A stretch of DNA of 64,000 bases, from contig CAZBGY010000006.1 of the NCBI GenBank assembly GCA_964491605.1, positions 11,316-75,315 on the forward strand, given 5' to 3'. Both the position numbers and the translations under genes were made by a program. This DNA comes from DRYS01 sp964491605 (GTDB lineage: Archaea > Thermoproteota > CALKCG01 > B24 > DRYS01). The notes beneath the pieces are model-generated. The model was not told the origin of the DNA. It made no database searches and worked only from the letters and a program-made list of their open reading frames with translations. Below, one piece after another: positions 52,368-61,122 of the stretch (its first letter is position 1; each line of letters starts with the position of its first letter).

Positions 52368-53756
52368 ATGTACTCTTCGATAGATAAAGCCATCATAGAA
52401 GAGCTATCATCGGTAGTAGGTGAAGACTATGTTATATTCGATACGGATAGGATTGAAGCATATCTTCTAGATGAAACTCCTCCACCTATAAGACCGGAAC
52501 CCTGCCGCAGCGTGGTCGTGGTTAAACCCGCATCTACAGAGGAAGTTTCATCTGTATTAAGGTTAGCGTATAGGAGTAGGATCCCAGTATTCCCTAGGGG
52601 AGGGGGTACAGGTCTCGTAGGAGGATGTATACCTACCCGTAGCGGTATAATCCTATGTTTAGAGAGGATGAATAGAGTATCGGTAGATGTAGATAACATG
52701 ATGGCTGAAGTCGAAGCCGGTGCGACACTCCGTGATCTAATCGAAGCAGCGGAGAGGAACGGTCTCTTCTTCCCTCCACATCCCGGTGATGAATCCGCTC
52801 AAGTAGGCGGACTAATAGCCTGCAACGCTGGCGGAGCTAGAGCTATAAGGACAGGTGTTATGCGCAACTATATTAGAGGCATAGAAGCCGTATTACCTAC
52901 AGGCGATATACTAAAGCTTGGAGGCAAGCTTATCAAGGATAATACTGGCTACGATCTCATGCAGCTTATAATAGGTAGCGAAGGCACTTTAGCCGTCATA
53001 ACTAAAGCCTTCATAAGATTGTATCCAAGATTACCATTCTCCCTAACCATAATAGTTCCGTTCGGTAGTAGATCGGCGGCGTTGAAAACAGTACCTAGAA
53101 TACTGAAGTCTGGTATTATGCCGCTAGCCATAGAGTATGTAGAGAGGATGCCTATAGAGATCTCAGCTAGCAGGTTGGGTTTAGAGTGGCCATGTAAGGA
53201 GGGTGAAGCCTTCCTAATAGTAATACTAGCGGAGCAGGATGAAGATTATCTCTATAGACTTTGTGAGAATCTCCTAGATATATGCATAGAATTTGGTAGC
53301 CTCGAACCCTTAGTAGCTGAGAGACGCGATGAGCAGGATAAGATACTAAAGATTAGAAGCGAAATCTATACAGCTCTAAAACCTAGCATGGTAGATATAC
53401 TCGATGTAACAGTTCCACCCGCATCCATAGGATTACTGATGGATAAAGTCGATGAAATCGCTAAAAGCTACAATACATATCTACCCGCATACGGTCATGC
53501 CGGAGATGGAAACATACATATACATATAATGCTGGAGGATGGTTGGGATAAGGCTATGTACGATGAGGTTAGAGATAGAATATATAGTGTAGCGTTGGAG
53601 CTTGGAGGAGTTATAACAGGTGAACATGGCATAGGATTCGTTAGGAGATACAGTCTCCTACGTTTCTCGCATCCCATCTACATCGATTTGATAAGAAGAA
53701 TCAAGCAGGTATTCGACCCTAATAACATACTCAACCCGGATAAGCTACTGCCCTAA
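52368..53756 (+). CDS. FAD-linked 2-hydroxyacid dehydrogenase (GlcD/lactate dehydrogenase type)
   Basis: A 462-residue flavoprotein of the PCMH/vanillyl-alcohol-oxidase fold. FAD contacts are in PRGGGTGLVGGCIP near residue 80, HPGDESAQVGGLIACNAGG near residue 142 and IRTGVMRNYI near residue 163. The cap domain carries HAGDGNIHIH, and the chain ends GEHGIGFVRR...NNILNPDKLLP. With EtfBA directly upstream it resembles the Etf-coupled lactate, glycolate or 2-hydroxyglutarate dehydrogenases. The substrate is not determined. The three genes form one operon. Confidence 0.9.
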   Translation: MYSSIDKAIIEELSSVVGEDYVIFDTDRIEAYLLDETPPPIRPEPCRSVVVVKPASTEEVSSVLRLAYRSRIPVFPRGGGTGLVGGCIPTRSGIILCLERMNRVSVDVDNMMAEVEAGATLRDLIEAAERNGLFFPPHPGDESAQVGGLIACNAGGARAIRTGVMRNYIRGIEAVLPTGDILKLGGKLIKDNTGYDLMQLIIGSEGTLAVITKAFIRLYPRLPFSLTIIVPFGSRSAALKTVPRILKSGIMPLAIEYVERMPIEISASRLGLEWPCKEGEAFLIVILAEQDEDYLYRLCENLLDICIEFGSLEPLVAERRDEQDKILKIRSEIYTALKPSMVDILDVTVPPASIGLLMDKVDEIAKSYNTYLPAYGHAGDGNIHIHIMLEDGWDKAMYDEVRDRIYSVALELGGVITGEHGIGFVRRYSLLRFSHPIYIDLIRRIKQVFDPNNILNPDKLLP

Positions 53757-53764
53757 CGATGTAT

Positions 53765-54886
53765 CTAATATGGTGGATGAAATATAGTCCCGGCTATATA
53801 GCGTACACCCCCATCGCATTTCACCCTATCTTCTCTATCGTTAAAATAATATACAGTAAGTATTCTTCCATCAGGTAGCTCCGTAGATCTAGGATATCCT
53901 AGATCGCTACTTCCTCCATCATCCCTTACTATAATCTCAGGACCCCATGTAGCTCCCCCATCAGAACTTATCCTAGCTCTAACACCGTAGGGAGGTGCCC
54001 TATATCCGTATACGCATAGAAGTCTTCCATCTCTAAGCACCGTCAGCGATGCAGGTGCACCCCACCTATTAACCCTAGATAGGAATCTCCATGTCAACCC
54101 TCCATCCTCTGAAACGTAGAGTTCAGTCCATTGAAACCTCCAATCAGGCCAGAGAACCCTTAAAGCTACAACTATGCTTCCATCATCTAGTACAGCTGGG
54201 TAAGGACATATACGAGGTAAATCAGGGTTTACAGGTAGTATATAGGATAAGAATCTCCAGTTTACCGCTCCGTCTACACTTACAAGCACCATAGGTCTAC
54301 CCTCAGGCTCGATAGCTCTATACCCTCTAGCAGCTTCGTCATATCTGAGTCCTTGTACAAAAAGCATTATATCCCTTTCGTAGATTATGTAGGAGGGTCT
54401 AGCATGTATCATCTCGAATAATTGATCCCATAGTATATAAGGTCCCTCCCACGTATACCCTTTATCCCTTGTGATGAAATAAGCTGTAGGCCCGTTCTCT
54501 CTACCTAGAGGCGGCTCTACCGCTATAGCATTCATACCTGTATCGAGATCGATTGGCTCGGGTTTAGGTAGCGGCGCCCCATTCGTCATATAATACTGTA
54601 TCCTTGCCCTCAGATCTGCTTTACTTTCGATTACAATCTTCGGATCAGACCATCTATACCCTCCATCCACACTCTTAGCTACTACAAGTTGCCCCCCATC
54701 ATATTGTATTCTCCTATGCCTAGTATCCTCTGGTGAACTATACTTACACTTATTACGTACGAAACCTACTAGGAGCTCTCCCCCACCGAAATTCCATAAT
54801 CCACAATTGAAAGGCCAGCCGGCATACTCGTCATCTCTACGGTAAACTACGATATTTTCATAATCCTCAAGCCGGCATATCCTCAT
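53765..54886 (-). CDS. BNR-repeat (sialidase-fold) protein
   Basis: A 373-residue six-bladed beta-propeller. At least four Asp-box motifs of S-x-D-x-G-x-x-W type are seen: SVDGGYRW, SVDGAVNW, SEDGGLTW, SSDGGATW. The family includes exo-sialidases and other glycan-active or glycan-binding propellers, so sialidase activity is only a possibility. No signal peptide is visible. Convergent with the FAD dehydrogenase gene (8-base gap). Confidence 0.8.
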   Translation of the reverse strand: MRICRLEDYENIVVYRRDDEYAGWPFNCGLWNFGGGELLVGFVRNKCKYSSPEDTRHRRIQYDGGQLVVAKSVDGGYRWSDPKIVIESKADLRARIQYYMTNGAPLPKPEPIDLDTGMNAIAVEPPLGRENGPTAYFITRDKGYTWEGPYILWDQLFEMIHARPSYIIYERDIMLFVQGLRYDEAARGYRAIEPEGRPMVLVSVDGAVNWRFLSYILPVNPDLPRICPYPAVLDDGSIVVALRVLWPDWRFQWTELYVSEDGGLTWRFLSRVNRWGAPASLTVLRDGRLLCVYGYRAPPYGVRARISSDGGATWGPEIIVRDDGGSSDLGYPRSTELPDGRILTVYYFNDREDRVKCDGGVRYIAGTIFHPPY

Positions 54887-55056
54887 CTAATACACCCTCC
54901 ATCAGTATACGTAGCCTTCTCTAAAGACTTCGTAGAGATAAGGTATATATCTTTCCCTAAATCCATCTAGGGTATCTTTCGTGTTAAGTTTTTATTTTTA
55001 GGTTGTAGATAAAGTTAAATAGCGGCTTAAAGAAATCTATTCACTAGGTGGTATAT

Positions 55057-55278
55057 TTGGTAGAGTACGAACTTCAGTTAGCACCTATACATAGGCTTAT
55101 AAAGAAAGCTGGAGCAATGCGTGTGAGTGAAAGTGCAGCTGAAGAGCTTAGACGGGTTTTAGAGGATATCGGTATGAGAATAGGGCGTGAAGCAGCTAAA
55201 TTCGCTACTCACGCTGGTAGAAAGACTATTAGAGCTGAAGATGTAAGGCTAGCTGTTAGTAGCCTCCTTAGGATGTAA
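55057..55278 (+). CDS. hmf: archaeal histone
   Basis: A 73-residue histone fold: LAPIHRLIKKAGAMRVSESA (first helix and loop), AEELRRVLEDIGMRIGREAAKFATHAG (long central helix), RKTIRAEDVRLAV (RKTI/DV loop-helix typical of DNA-wrapping histones). I choose TTG 55057 (MVEYELQL) because AGGTGGT sits about 4 bases upstream; GTG 55048 would add three residues. It lies directly before the thermosome gene, each with its own promoter region. Confidence 0.92.
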   Translation: MVEYELQLAPIHRLIKKAGAMRVSESAAEELRRVLEDIGMRIGREAAKFATHAGRKTIRAEDVRLAVSSLLRM

Positions 55279-55372
55279 GGATCTTCAGCATAGTATGCCT
55301 AGATAGAGGTACCCCTTTCTCATCGAAGATCTATCTAATCCTCTTTAAACGATTCCGCCCTCCTCGGATAAT

Positions 55373-55380
55373 GTTTATAT
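55373..55380 (+). promoter_or_regulatory. TATA box of the thermosome gene
   Basis: GTTTATAT lies about 75 bases before the ATG, implying a leader of about 45-50 bases. The upstream region between histone and thermosome is otherwise unremarkable. Confidence 0.45.
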
Positions 55381-55453
55381 CTCAGGCTTCTTTACCTAGA
55401 TACCTTGCTTAAGAGTTAGATCGTATATAACATCGGTTTCGGGGTGGGTAGTT

Positions 55454-57103
55454 ATGTCTGAACGAAGAGCTGTGAGAGCTCCGGTGCTTATACTTAAGGA
55501 GGGTACGACCCGTCAAAGAGGTAGGGAAGCTCAGCGTCAGAATATGTTAGCAGCTAGGATAGTTGCCGAGATGTTGAAGTCGACTTTAGGGCCTAGGGGT
55601 ATGGATAAAATGCTGGTGGATAGTATCGGTGATATAACTATCACCAACGATGGAGCTACTATAATGGATGAGATCGAAGCTGAACATCCAGCCGTTAAGC
55701 TTCTCGTTAACGTAGCTAAGACCCAGGATAAAGAGGTTGGCGATGGTACTACGAGCGTAGTCGTATTAACCGGTGCTCTACTGAAGAAGGCTGAAGAGCT
55801 TCTCGATAAGGATATACATCCCTCTGTAATATGCTCCGGTTTTAGAAAGGCTGAAGCTAAAGCACAGGAGGTTTTACAGAGGATAGCTAAACCGGTGGAT
55901 CTCAACGATAGGGCTACGCTCATGAATATAGCATCTACGGCTATGAGAAGTAAGAGCGTGGAGTATCTAAGAGATTACCTCGCATCGATAGCAGTAGACG
56001 CTGTATTGAAGATAGTCGAGGATAGGGATGGTAAGAAGTATGCCGATATAGATAATATACAGGTGATAAAGAAGCCTGGTAAGAGCGTAGCTGAGACGCA
56101 GTTAATCAACGGCTTAATAATAGATAAAGAAGTTGTTCATCCAGGTATGCCTAAACGTATAGAGAACGCTAAGATCGCTCTACTTAATTGTCCTCTAGAG
56201 ATAGAGAAGACGGAGTTTAGCGCTGAGATAAGGATTAGGGATCCATCACAGATGAAGGCTTTCCTCGATGAGGAGTCTAGGATGCTTAAGGGTATGGTTG
56301 ATAATATCGCTGCTACTGGTGCTAACGTAGTATTCTGTCAGAAGGGTATAGATGATATGGCTCAATACTTCCTAGCAAAGAAAGGAATACTAGCAGTAAG
56401 AAGAGTTAAGAAGTCTGATATGGAGAAGCTTTCAAGAGCTACGGGAGCGAGAATAGTAACAAACATAGACGATCTAAAGCCTGAAGATCTAGGATCAGCA
56501 GAACTAGTAGAGGAGAGGAAGATCGGTGAAGATAGGATGGTGTTCGTAGAAGGATGCAAGGATCCTAAAGCGGTAGCTATACTCGTAAGGGGAGGTTTCG
56601 AGAGGGCTGTAGATGAAGCTGAAAGATCCCTGCATGACGCTCTATCAGTGGTGGCAGATATAGTGAAGGATCCGAGGATAGTATATGGTGGAGGAGCTAC
56701 CGAAGCAGAGATAGCTAAGGAGATACGTAGATTCGCTACCCAGATAGGCGGTAGGGAGCAGCTTGCAGTACAAGCGTTTGCAGAAGCTATAGAAGTGATA
56801 CCTCAAGCTTTAGCTGAGAACGCTGGTTTAGATCCGATAGATATACTAGTAGAGCTTAGAGCTAAGCACGAAGAGCCAGAGGGCTATAGATACGGTGTAG
56901 ATGTATTCTCAGGTAAAGTCGCAGATATGAGTACATTAAACGTTATAGAGCCGGTCATAGTTAAGAGTAAAGCTATCTCGGCAGCGGTTGAAGCAGCTAT
57001 AACGATACTGAGGATAGATGATGTAGTAATAGCTAGTAAACCTCTAGAGAAAGGTAAAGAGAAAGAGAAGGAAGAAGCGGCTCCACCATCAGAATTCGAT
57101 TAA
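55454..57103 (+). CDS. thsA: thermosome subunit (group II chaperonin)
   Basis: A 549-residue CCT/TRiC-type chaperonin subunit that folds proteins in an ATP-driven double ring. STLGPRGMDKMLVD, ITNDGATIMDEIE, GDGTTSVVVLTGALLKKAEELL and GGGATEAEIAKEIR are clear. The C-terminal tail is short and charged (KEKEKEEAAPPSEFD). A weak ribosome-binding GGGTGGG is upstream. High expression is expected. A T-run at 57119 probably ends transcription. Confidence 0.96.
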   Translation: MSERRAVRAPVLILKEGTTRQRGREAQRQNMLAARIVAEMLKSTLGPRGMDKMLVDSIGDITITNDGATIMDEIEAEHPAVKLLVNVAKTQDKEVGDGTTSVVVLTGALLKKAEELLDKDIHPSVICSGFRKAEAKAQEVLQRIAKPVDLNDRATLMNIASTAMRSKSVEYLRDYLASIAVDAVLKIVEDRDGKKYADIDNIQVIKKPGKSVAETQLINGLIIDKEVVHPGMPKRIENAKIALLNCPLEIEKTEFSAEIRIRDPSQMKAFLDEESRMLKGMVDNIAATGANVVFCQKGIDDMAQYFLAKKGILAVRRVKKSDMEKLSRATGARIVTNIDDLKPEDLGSAELVEERKIGEDRMVFVEGCKDPKAVAILVRGGFERAVDEAERSLHDALSVVADIVKDPRIVYGGGATEAEIAKEIRRFATQIGGREQLAVQAFAEAIEVIPQALAENAGLDPIDILVELRAKHEEPEGYRYGVDVFSGKVADMSTLNVIEPVIVKSKAISAAVEAAITILRIDDVVIASKPLEKGKEKEKEEAAPPSEFD

Positions 57104-57118
57104 AATCCACAGGGAAAA

Positions 57119-57124
57119 TTTTTT
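57119..57124 (+). terminator. T-rich terminator after the thermosome gene
   Basis: Six T followed by further T-rich patches to about 57150, starting 16 bases after the thermosome stop. Archaeal RNA polymerase terminates at such runs. It also separates the gene from the tRNA that follows. Confidence 0.4.
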
Positions 57125-57170
57125 ATCCTCTCCTTTTGCAAATTATTTCTCCCTAGATATGTTTCCAGAT

Positions 57171-57245
57171 GCTCCGGTGGTGTAGCCCGGTCAAGCATAG
57201 GAGGCTCTCACCCTCCTGACGCGGGTTCAAATCCCGCCCGGAGCA
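57171..57245 (+). tRNA. tRNA-Glu (CUC anticodon)
   Basis: A cloverleaf with acceptor GCTCCGG/CCGGAGC, a weak D arm, anticodon stem GGAGG/CCTCC with loop CTCTCAC, and T arm GCGGG-TTCAAAT-CCCGC. The anticodon CTC is at 57207-57209 and the discriminator base is A. No encoded CCA, no intron. Confidence 0.95.
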
Positions 57246-57365
57246 TAAAACCATCTGAAATAAACATTTTGGGATACCTTCAAATCTTTTCTATTATCTT
57301 TATCTTATAGAAATAGTTGATGGAAAAATTTTAATTTCGATTATCTAGGTATAACAATCATTGTA

Positions 57366-58004
57366 GTGCAGCCTCTATTCATAGTTATCTCAGGTACACC
57401 GGGTGTAGGTAAATCTACGGTTTCATTTAGGTTAGCTAGAAGGATGGATTTAGATCTCCTAGATCTTAATAGATGGTTGCTATCTGAAGGTTTGGTTATA
57501 GAGTTTGATGATTTACGTAGAACTTATGTGGTCGATCTGGAATCCGCTAGAATCAGATTTTCTGAGTTCAAGCCTATGAATCCTACGGTAGTGGAAGGCC
57601 ATCTAGCCCATCTGGTAGTACCAGTAGATTATGTACGTTTGGCTTTCATAATCAGGTGTCATCCAGCTATATTAGCTAGAAGATTGGTTAATCTAGGTTA
57701 TCCTGCTCGTAAGGTTTTGGAGAATATCGAAGCTGAGCTACTAGGTGTATGCGTTGAAGAAGCTATCGATGTATACGGATCTAACCTTGTATACGAGGTG
57801 GATAATTCATTTAGATCCATAGATTCTACGGTCGAGGAAATGGTACGCATACTGTCTGGTAGGTCTGAAGACTCAGAGCGTATAGATTGGTTCTCTAGGT
57901 TATTAGATGAGGGAATCTTAGATAAGGTTCTTCTGGCTATCGAGTCTATGGATCTCAAATTTTTAGAAGGCATCCTTAACTTATATGGCGATAGGAACGT
58001 TTAA
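57366..58004 (+). CDS. AK6/Fap7-like adenylate kinase with C-terminal extension
   Basis: P-loop kinase with GTPGVGKST at residues 10-18, then LDLLDLNRWL and a substrate lid. AK6 (Fap7) proteins combine adenylate kinase activity with a role in maturation of the small ribosomal subunit. At 212 aa it exceeds the usual 170-180 because of a C-terminal helical tail (about 175-212) after the conserved core. GTG start. Upstream is tRNA-Glu; downstream are a zinc ribbon and an Lsm gene, together a small RNA-related set. Confidence 0.75.
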   Translation: MQPLFIVISGTPGVGKSTVSFRLARRMDLDLLDLNRWLLSEGLVIEFDDLRRTYVVDLESARIRFSEFKPMNPTVVEGHLAHLVVPVDYVRLAFIIRCHPAILARRLVNLGYPARKVLENIEAELLGVCVEEAIDVYGSNLVYEVDNSFRSIDSTVEEMVRILSGRSEDSERIDWFSRLLDEGILDKVLLAIESMDLKFLEGILNLYGDRNV

Positions 58005-58034
58005 TTCTATGGATAATGTATCTTAATCGAGGGA

Positions 58035-58232
58035 TTGAAATACGGTTTCATCATAGTTAAATGTCCATACTGCGGTAATCTAGCTGTCGCTAGAGCTACT
58101 TCTAAAACTAGGAGTTGTAGCTTCTGCGGTAGAAGATTCACCATTTCATCCGACGCTATAATCCGGTACGTAGCGAATGCTAAGGAAGCTTCGAAGCTTG
58201 TAAGGTATTTGAAGAAACGTTTAAGGGCTTAG
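58035..58232 (+). CDS. zinc-ribbon protein (DUF1922-like)
   Basis: A 65-residue protein with CPYCG (residues 10-14) and CSFCGRRF (27-34) forming a zinc ribbon, then a basic helix ending in KKRLRA. The family is DUF1922, found in archaea and of unknown function. TTG start (MKYGFIIVKCPYCG). It lies between the AK6-like and Lsm genes, co-directional. Confidence 0.8.
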   Translation: MKYGFIIVKCPYCGNLAVARATSKTRSCSFCGRRFTISSDAIIRYVANAKEASKLVRYLKKRLRA

Positions 58233-58262
58233 ATTCCTATAAATCTCTACGAGGTTTAAGTT

Positions 58263-58685
58263 ATGAGCTTAGCTTCCAGGAGGTTTGTAGAGGAGTTATC
58301 GAAGCTTATAGGTCGAAGCATAACTGTAGTGACTATCGAAGGTCGAAGCTTCTCCGGTAAACTTGAAGGATTTACTTTAGAGAATCTCGATGTATGTCTA
58401 TCGGATGCTAAGTCGTCTGATGGATTATTATTCCCCAAACTATTTGTTAGAGGAGGGCAGATAGCTCATATCTACAGCTCTGAAAAACCTTTAGAACTTA
58501 AAGCTTTAGCGGAAAGACTTGAAAGAGTATTCCCAAAGATGGTTAAATACTACGAGGATCAAGGGGTTATAATCGTTATGAATAAGGTTAGAGTAACCGA
58601 GCAGGGTATAGTCGAAGGATCAGGACCTGTAGCCGAGAGAGTCCAGAAAGTCTACGAGGAATTCATAAGGGAGATTTCAGGCTAG
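58263..58685 (+). CDS. Sm-like archaeal protein with C-terminal domain (SmAP3-like)
   Basis: A 140-residue protein. Residues of about 8-73 form an Lsm fold (GRSITVVTIEGRSFSGKLEGFTLENLDVCLSDA as Sm1, FVRGGQIAHIYSS as Sm2). The C-terminal half (about 78-140) is the extra domain of the SmAP3 type. Sm-like rings bind U-rich RNA. ATG start. Next gene is convergent (nadX). Confidence 0.82.
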   Translation: MSLASRRFVEELSKLIGRSITVVTIEGRSFSGKLEGFTLENLDVCLSDAKSSDGLLFPKLFVRGGQIAHIYSSEKPLELKALAERLERVFPKMVKYYEDQGVIIVMNKVRVTEQGIVEGSGPVAERVQKVYEEFIREISG

Positions 58686-58700
58686 CTTCAACCAGTTTCT

Positions 58701-59549
58701 TCAACCTATTTTTATAGGATCGATTATAGATCTCAGTACAGCTAGAGCGGATAACGCTGCTAGTAAGCTTGTCTTCGGATTCGATGGAGATTGCAAGTTC
58801 ATCGTTTCAACGTGGAATCTTCCAAACTCTCCTTCGACGTATAGCTCATGAATATTCCTATCTATAGTCGGATCTACGTAGACCCTAACCAGGGTTCTAT
58901 CCGCTCCGATACCTGCTAGAGATATAGTAGATGCTATATTCACTGATCTCGGTAGAAGTTTACATGCATCCCTAGCGGAGCCTTCGAATACTAATAGTGG
59001 TTTGGTAACATCCTTAAGATTCAGGCCGATCCCCTTGATATATTCATCATCCTCGAAAGCTTTAGGAGGTTTCCTAGAAGTTAGTATGACCTTATGTATA
59101 CCTCCTATACATGCAGCTCTAAGTCCGTCGATACCTAGTATAGCTCCTGAAGGAATGTATACGCGTCTACCGTTTCTCATAGCTTCTTCTCTAATCTCTG
59201 CTAAGAGTTTCTCGTCTACTAGAGCACCTACGCTCATAATCATAAGATCCTTACCAGATCTAAGTATAGGTAGAGAATATGCTCTTACAGCCTCCTGGCT
59301 TGCAGCCTCGATAACGAGGTTTATATCCTCTGATAGGAGTTCATCGAAGCTTCTAGCGATCTTAGGCTTATCCTTGAGGATCGAAGCTAAGGCTTCAGAC
59401 TTATGGATATTACGATCGTAGATAACCTTAATCTTCATCATAGGTACGATACCCGAATCTACGGATTTAGCGATGAAACTTCCTATAGCTCCGCATCCTA
59501 TAATACCGATGGGTAGATACCTCTCCAAACCCAGAGATATAGGATGCAC
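58701..59549 (-). CDS. nadX: L-aspartate dehydrogenase
   Basis: NAD(P)-linked enzyme (282 aa) that makes iminoaspartate, the first step of NAD synthesis in organisms using nadX in place of nadB. The Rossmann motif is GIIGCGAIGSFIAKSV (residues 17-32); IPSGAILGIDGLRAA and VILTSRKPP are family hallmarks, and the C-terminal domain reads NPKTSLLAALSALAVLRSI. nadC lies at 32.6 kb, so the pathway is at least partly present. Convergent with the Lsm gene. Confidence 0.9.
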   Translation of the reverse strand: MHPISLGLERYLPIGIIGCGAIGSFIAKSVDSGIVPMMKIKVIYDRNIHKSEALASILKDKPKIARSFDELLSEDINLVIEAASQEAVRAYSLPILRSGKDLMIMSVGALVDEKLLAEIREEAMRNGRRVYIPSGAILGIDGLRAACIGGIHKVILTSRKPPKAFEDDEYIKGIGLNLKDVTKPLLVFEGSARDACKLLPRSVNIASTISLAGIGADRTLVRVYVDPTIDRNIHELYVEGEFGRFHVETMNLQSPSNPKTSLLAALSALAVLRSIIDPIKIG

Positions 59550-59650
59550 CTATACCTTTAAAGTTATCCCTAGGATTACTCGATCTCGCCATGAAAGAGG
59601 GTGTAAACCACCCTACTTGGATAGAGACTTACGTAGCGGTATATGTAAAG

Positions 59651-60796
59651 CTAAGCTAGAGGCTTATTCCTCCTATACTTTCTGCTCATCCTTATGAATG
59701 CTTGGAAGCTTTCTATACTCATCTCGTATGGTATATCTCCTTCAGAACTCAAGATGAATCCTCCACCTGGACTTCCTATTCTAAGCCTATCTACGAGATG
59801 TTCCCTCAGCTCATCTATACTCATGAATCCTATATGCTTGCTAAGCCCTCCCTGTAAGCATAGTTTATCGCCGTATTTCTCCTTCAATTCCTTTAGATCC
59901 ATATTATCCGACGGTCCGACTGGGTTCAATATGTCTAATCTAGCTTTCACGAGAAGCGGTATTATGGCATTTATATTGCCATGGCTATGCATGTTAACGA
60001 AAGCGCCATATCTATGAGCTAGATCTATAGCCCTCCTATGCCATGGATATATGAGTTCCTCGTAGATTTTAGGATTCATAAAGGTACCTTTATTGTATCC
60101 TAAATCTTCAGGCCATCCGATCATCATAACCCCGCGCTCCAACAGATTCTTCTCAGCTCTAAGATTCCATTCGCCGATCTTAGCTATGAGCTTCTTATAG
60201 AACTCTTTATTCATGTACATATCCTTCAACGTAACCGCTAGAGGCCCCCTCAGAAAGTACCAGACGCCTGAGAAGAATCCGTTAATCCCAGCTGATGGGA
60301 AGAACCCTCTATCGATAACATACTTTATAGCCTTCTCCAAGCCTTTATACCTTTCCGGATCATCCGGATCCGGTAGTTCGAGTTTCTCAAGATCCTCCTC
60401 TTCCTCAACAGGGTACTTTATATACTCTCTAGCCCATACCCTCTTAGCAGTACCCATACGCCATCTAGCTCCCGTCTCCCATTCAACTACATAGGTATCA
60501 GGACCTGCCTCCAGAACCCTGGTAACCCTAAACCCGCCTCCACCAACCCCTATGAAGAAGTTATCCATATACTCGGCTATACGCATAGCCCTCTCTAGAT
60601 GTTTAAGCTCAGGTTCACCAGCTGTAACTTCGTATGCAGCTCTCCTAGCCTCAGCCTCTATCTGCCTAACCCCCTCCTCGACTACAGGGAAAAACTTAGC
60701 TCTAGCCATCTCATTAGTAAACCCTATCGTTTGAGGCGTTACAGGCGGATCCTCATGTAGTATCGCCGCTAATACGCATTCAAACCTATTAACCAA
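59651..60796 (-). CDS. uroporphyrinogen decarboxylase-family protein
   Basis: A 381-residue TIM-barrel protein of the URO-D superfamily, which includes heme decarboxylases and corrinoid/CoM methyltransferases. Fragments such as INGFFSGVWYFLRG, YPWHRRAIDLAHRYGAFVNMHSHGNI and GGGFILSSEGDIPYEMS are typical of the methyltransferase-like branch in archaea (His-Ser-His and SSEGDIP). No methanogenesis or corrinoid gene lies nearby in this window, so the substrate is unknown. ATG or GTG start. Confidence 0.8.
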   Translation of the reverse strand: MVNRFECVLAAILHEDPPVTPQTIGFTNEMARAKFFPVVEEGVRQIEAEARRAAYEVTAGEPELKHLERAMRIAEYMDNFFIGVGGGGFRVTRVLEAGPDTYVVEWETGARWRMGTAKRVWAREYIKYPVEEEEDLEKLELPDPDDPERYKGLEKAIKYVIDRGFFPSAGINGFFSGVWYFLRGPLAVTLKDMYMNKEFYKKLIAKIGEWNLRAEKNLLERGVMMIGWPEDLGYNKGTFMNPKIYEELIYPWHRRAIDLAHRYGAFVNMHSHGNINAIIPLLVKARLDILNPVGPSDNMDLKELKEKYGDKLCLQGGLSKHIGFMSIDELREHLVDRLRIGSPGGGFILSSEGDIPYEMSIESFQAFIRMSRKYRRNKPLA

Positions 60797-61122
60797 ACTC
60801 TAACACCCTTCAATTTGGGTTCTAAATCAGCTTAAAAACTATATAAGGCTTCAATCCAACAGGTTAATTCAGTTATCGTAGAAGGGTTAGNNNNNNNNNN
60901 NNNNNNNNNNNNNNNNNNNNNNNNNNNNNNNNNNNNNNNNNNNNNNNNNNNNNNNNNNNNNNNNNNNNNNNNNNNNNNNNNNNNNNNNNNGTATCAGCTA
61001 CTATCTAAAAGAGGATGTACTGAGTGTGAGCCTTCCAACATGGATAAGTATGCCTCTAATTAGAGGAAACTATAACTAAAAACTTAAATCCAATATAGCT
61101 CCTATAGAAGCATCGATCGTTT
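60797..61122. other. intergenic region with a 100-N scaffold gap
   Basis: Bases 60891-60990 are N, an assembler's fixed-length gap, so the true distance and any sequence there are unknown. Outside it I see no gene: left of it is the region upstream of the URO-D gene, and right of it are a palindrome (61053-61066) and a TATA-like stretch (AAAAACTTAAAT) before the next gene. Confidence 0.9.
61053..61066. promoter_or_regulatory. 14-bp perfect palindrome, possible operator
   Basis: CCTCTAATTAGAGG is a perfect 14-base palindrome located about 57 bases before the start of the phosphodiesterase-like gene and just upstream of the TATA-like stretch near 61078-61089. The position fits a regulator-binding site; no regulator is known. 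Confidence 0.45.

Noticed and set aside
60891..60990. Biological meaning of the N run
   Set aside because: Exactly 100 N is a conventional scaffold gap; nothing can be said about the hidden sequence or its true length.
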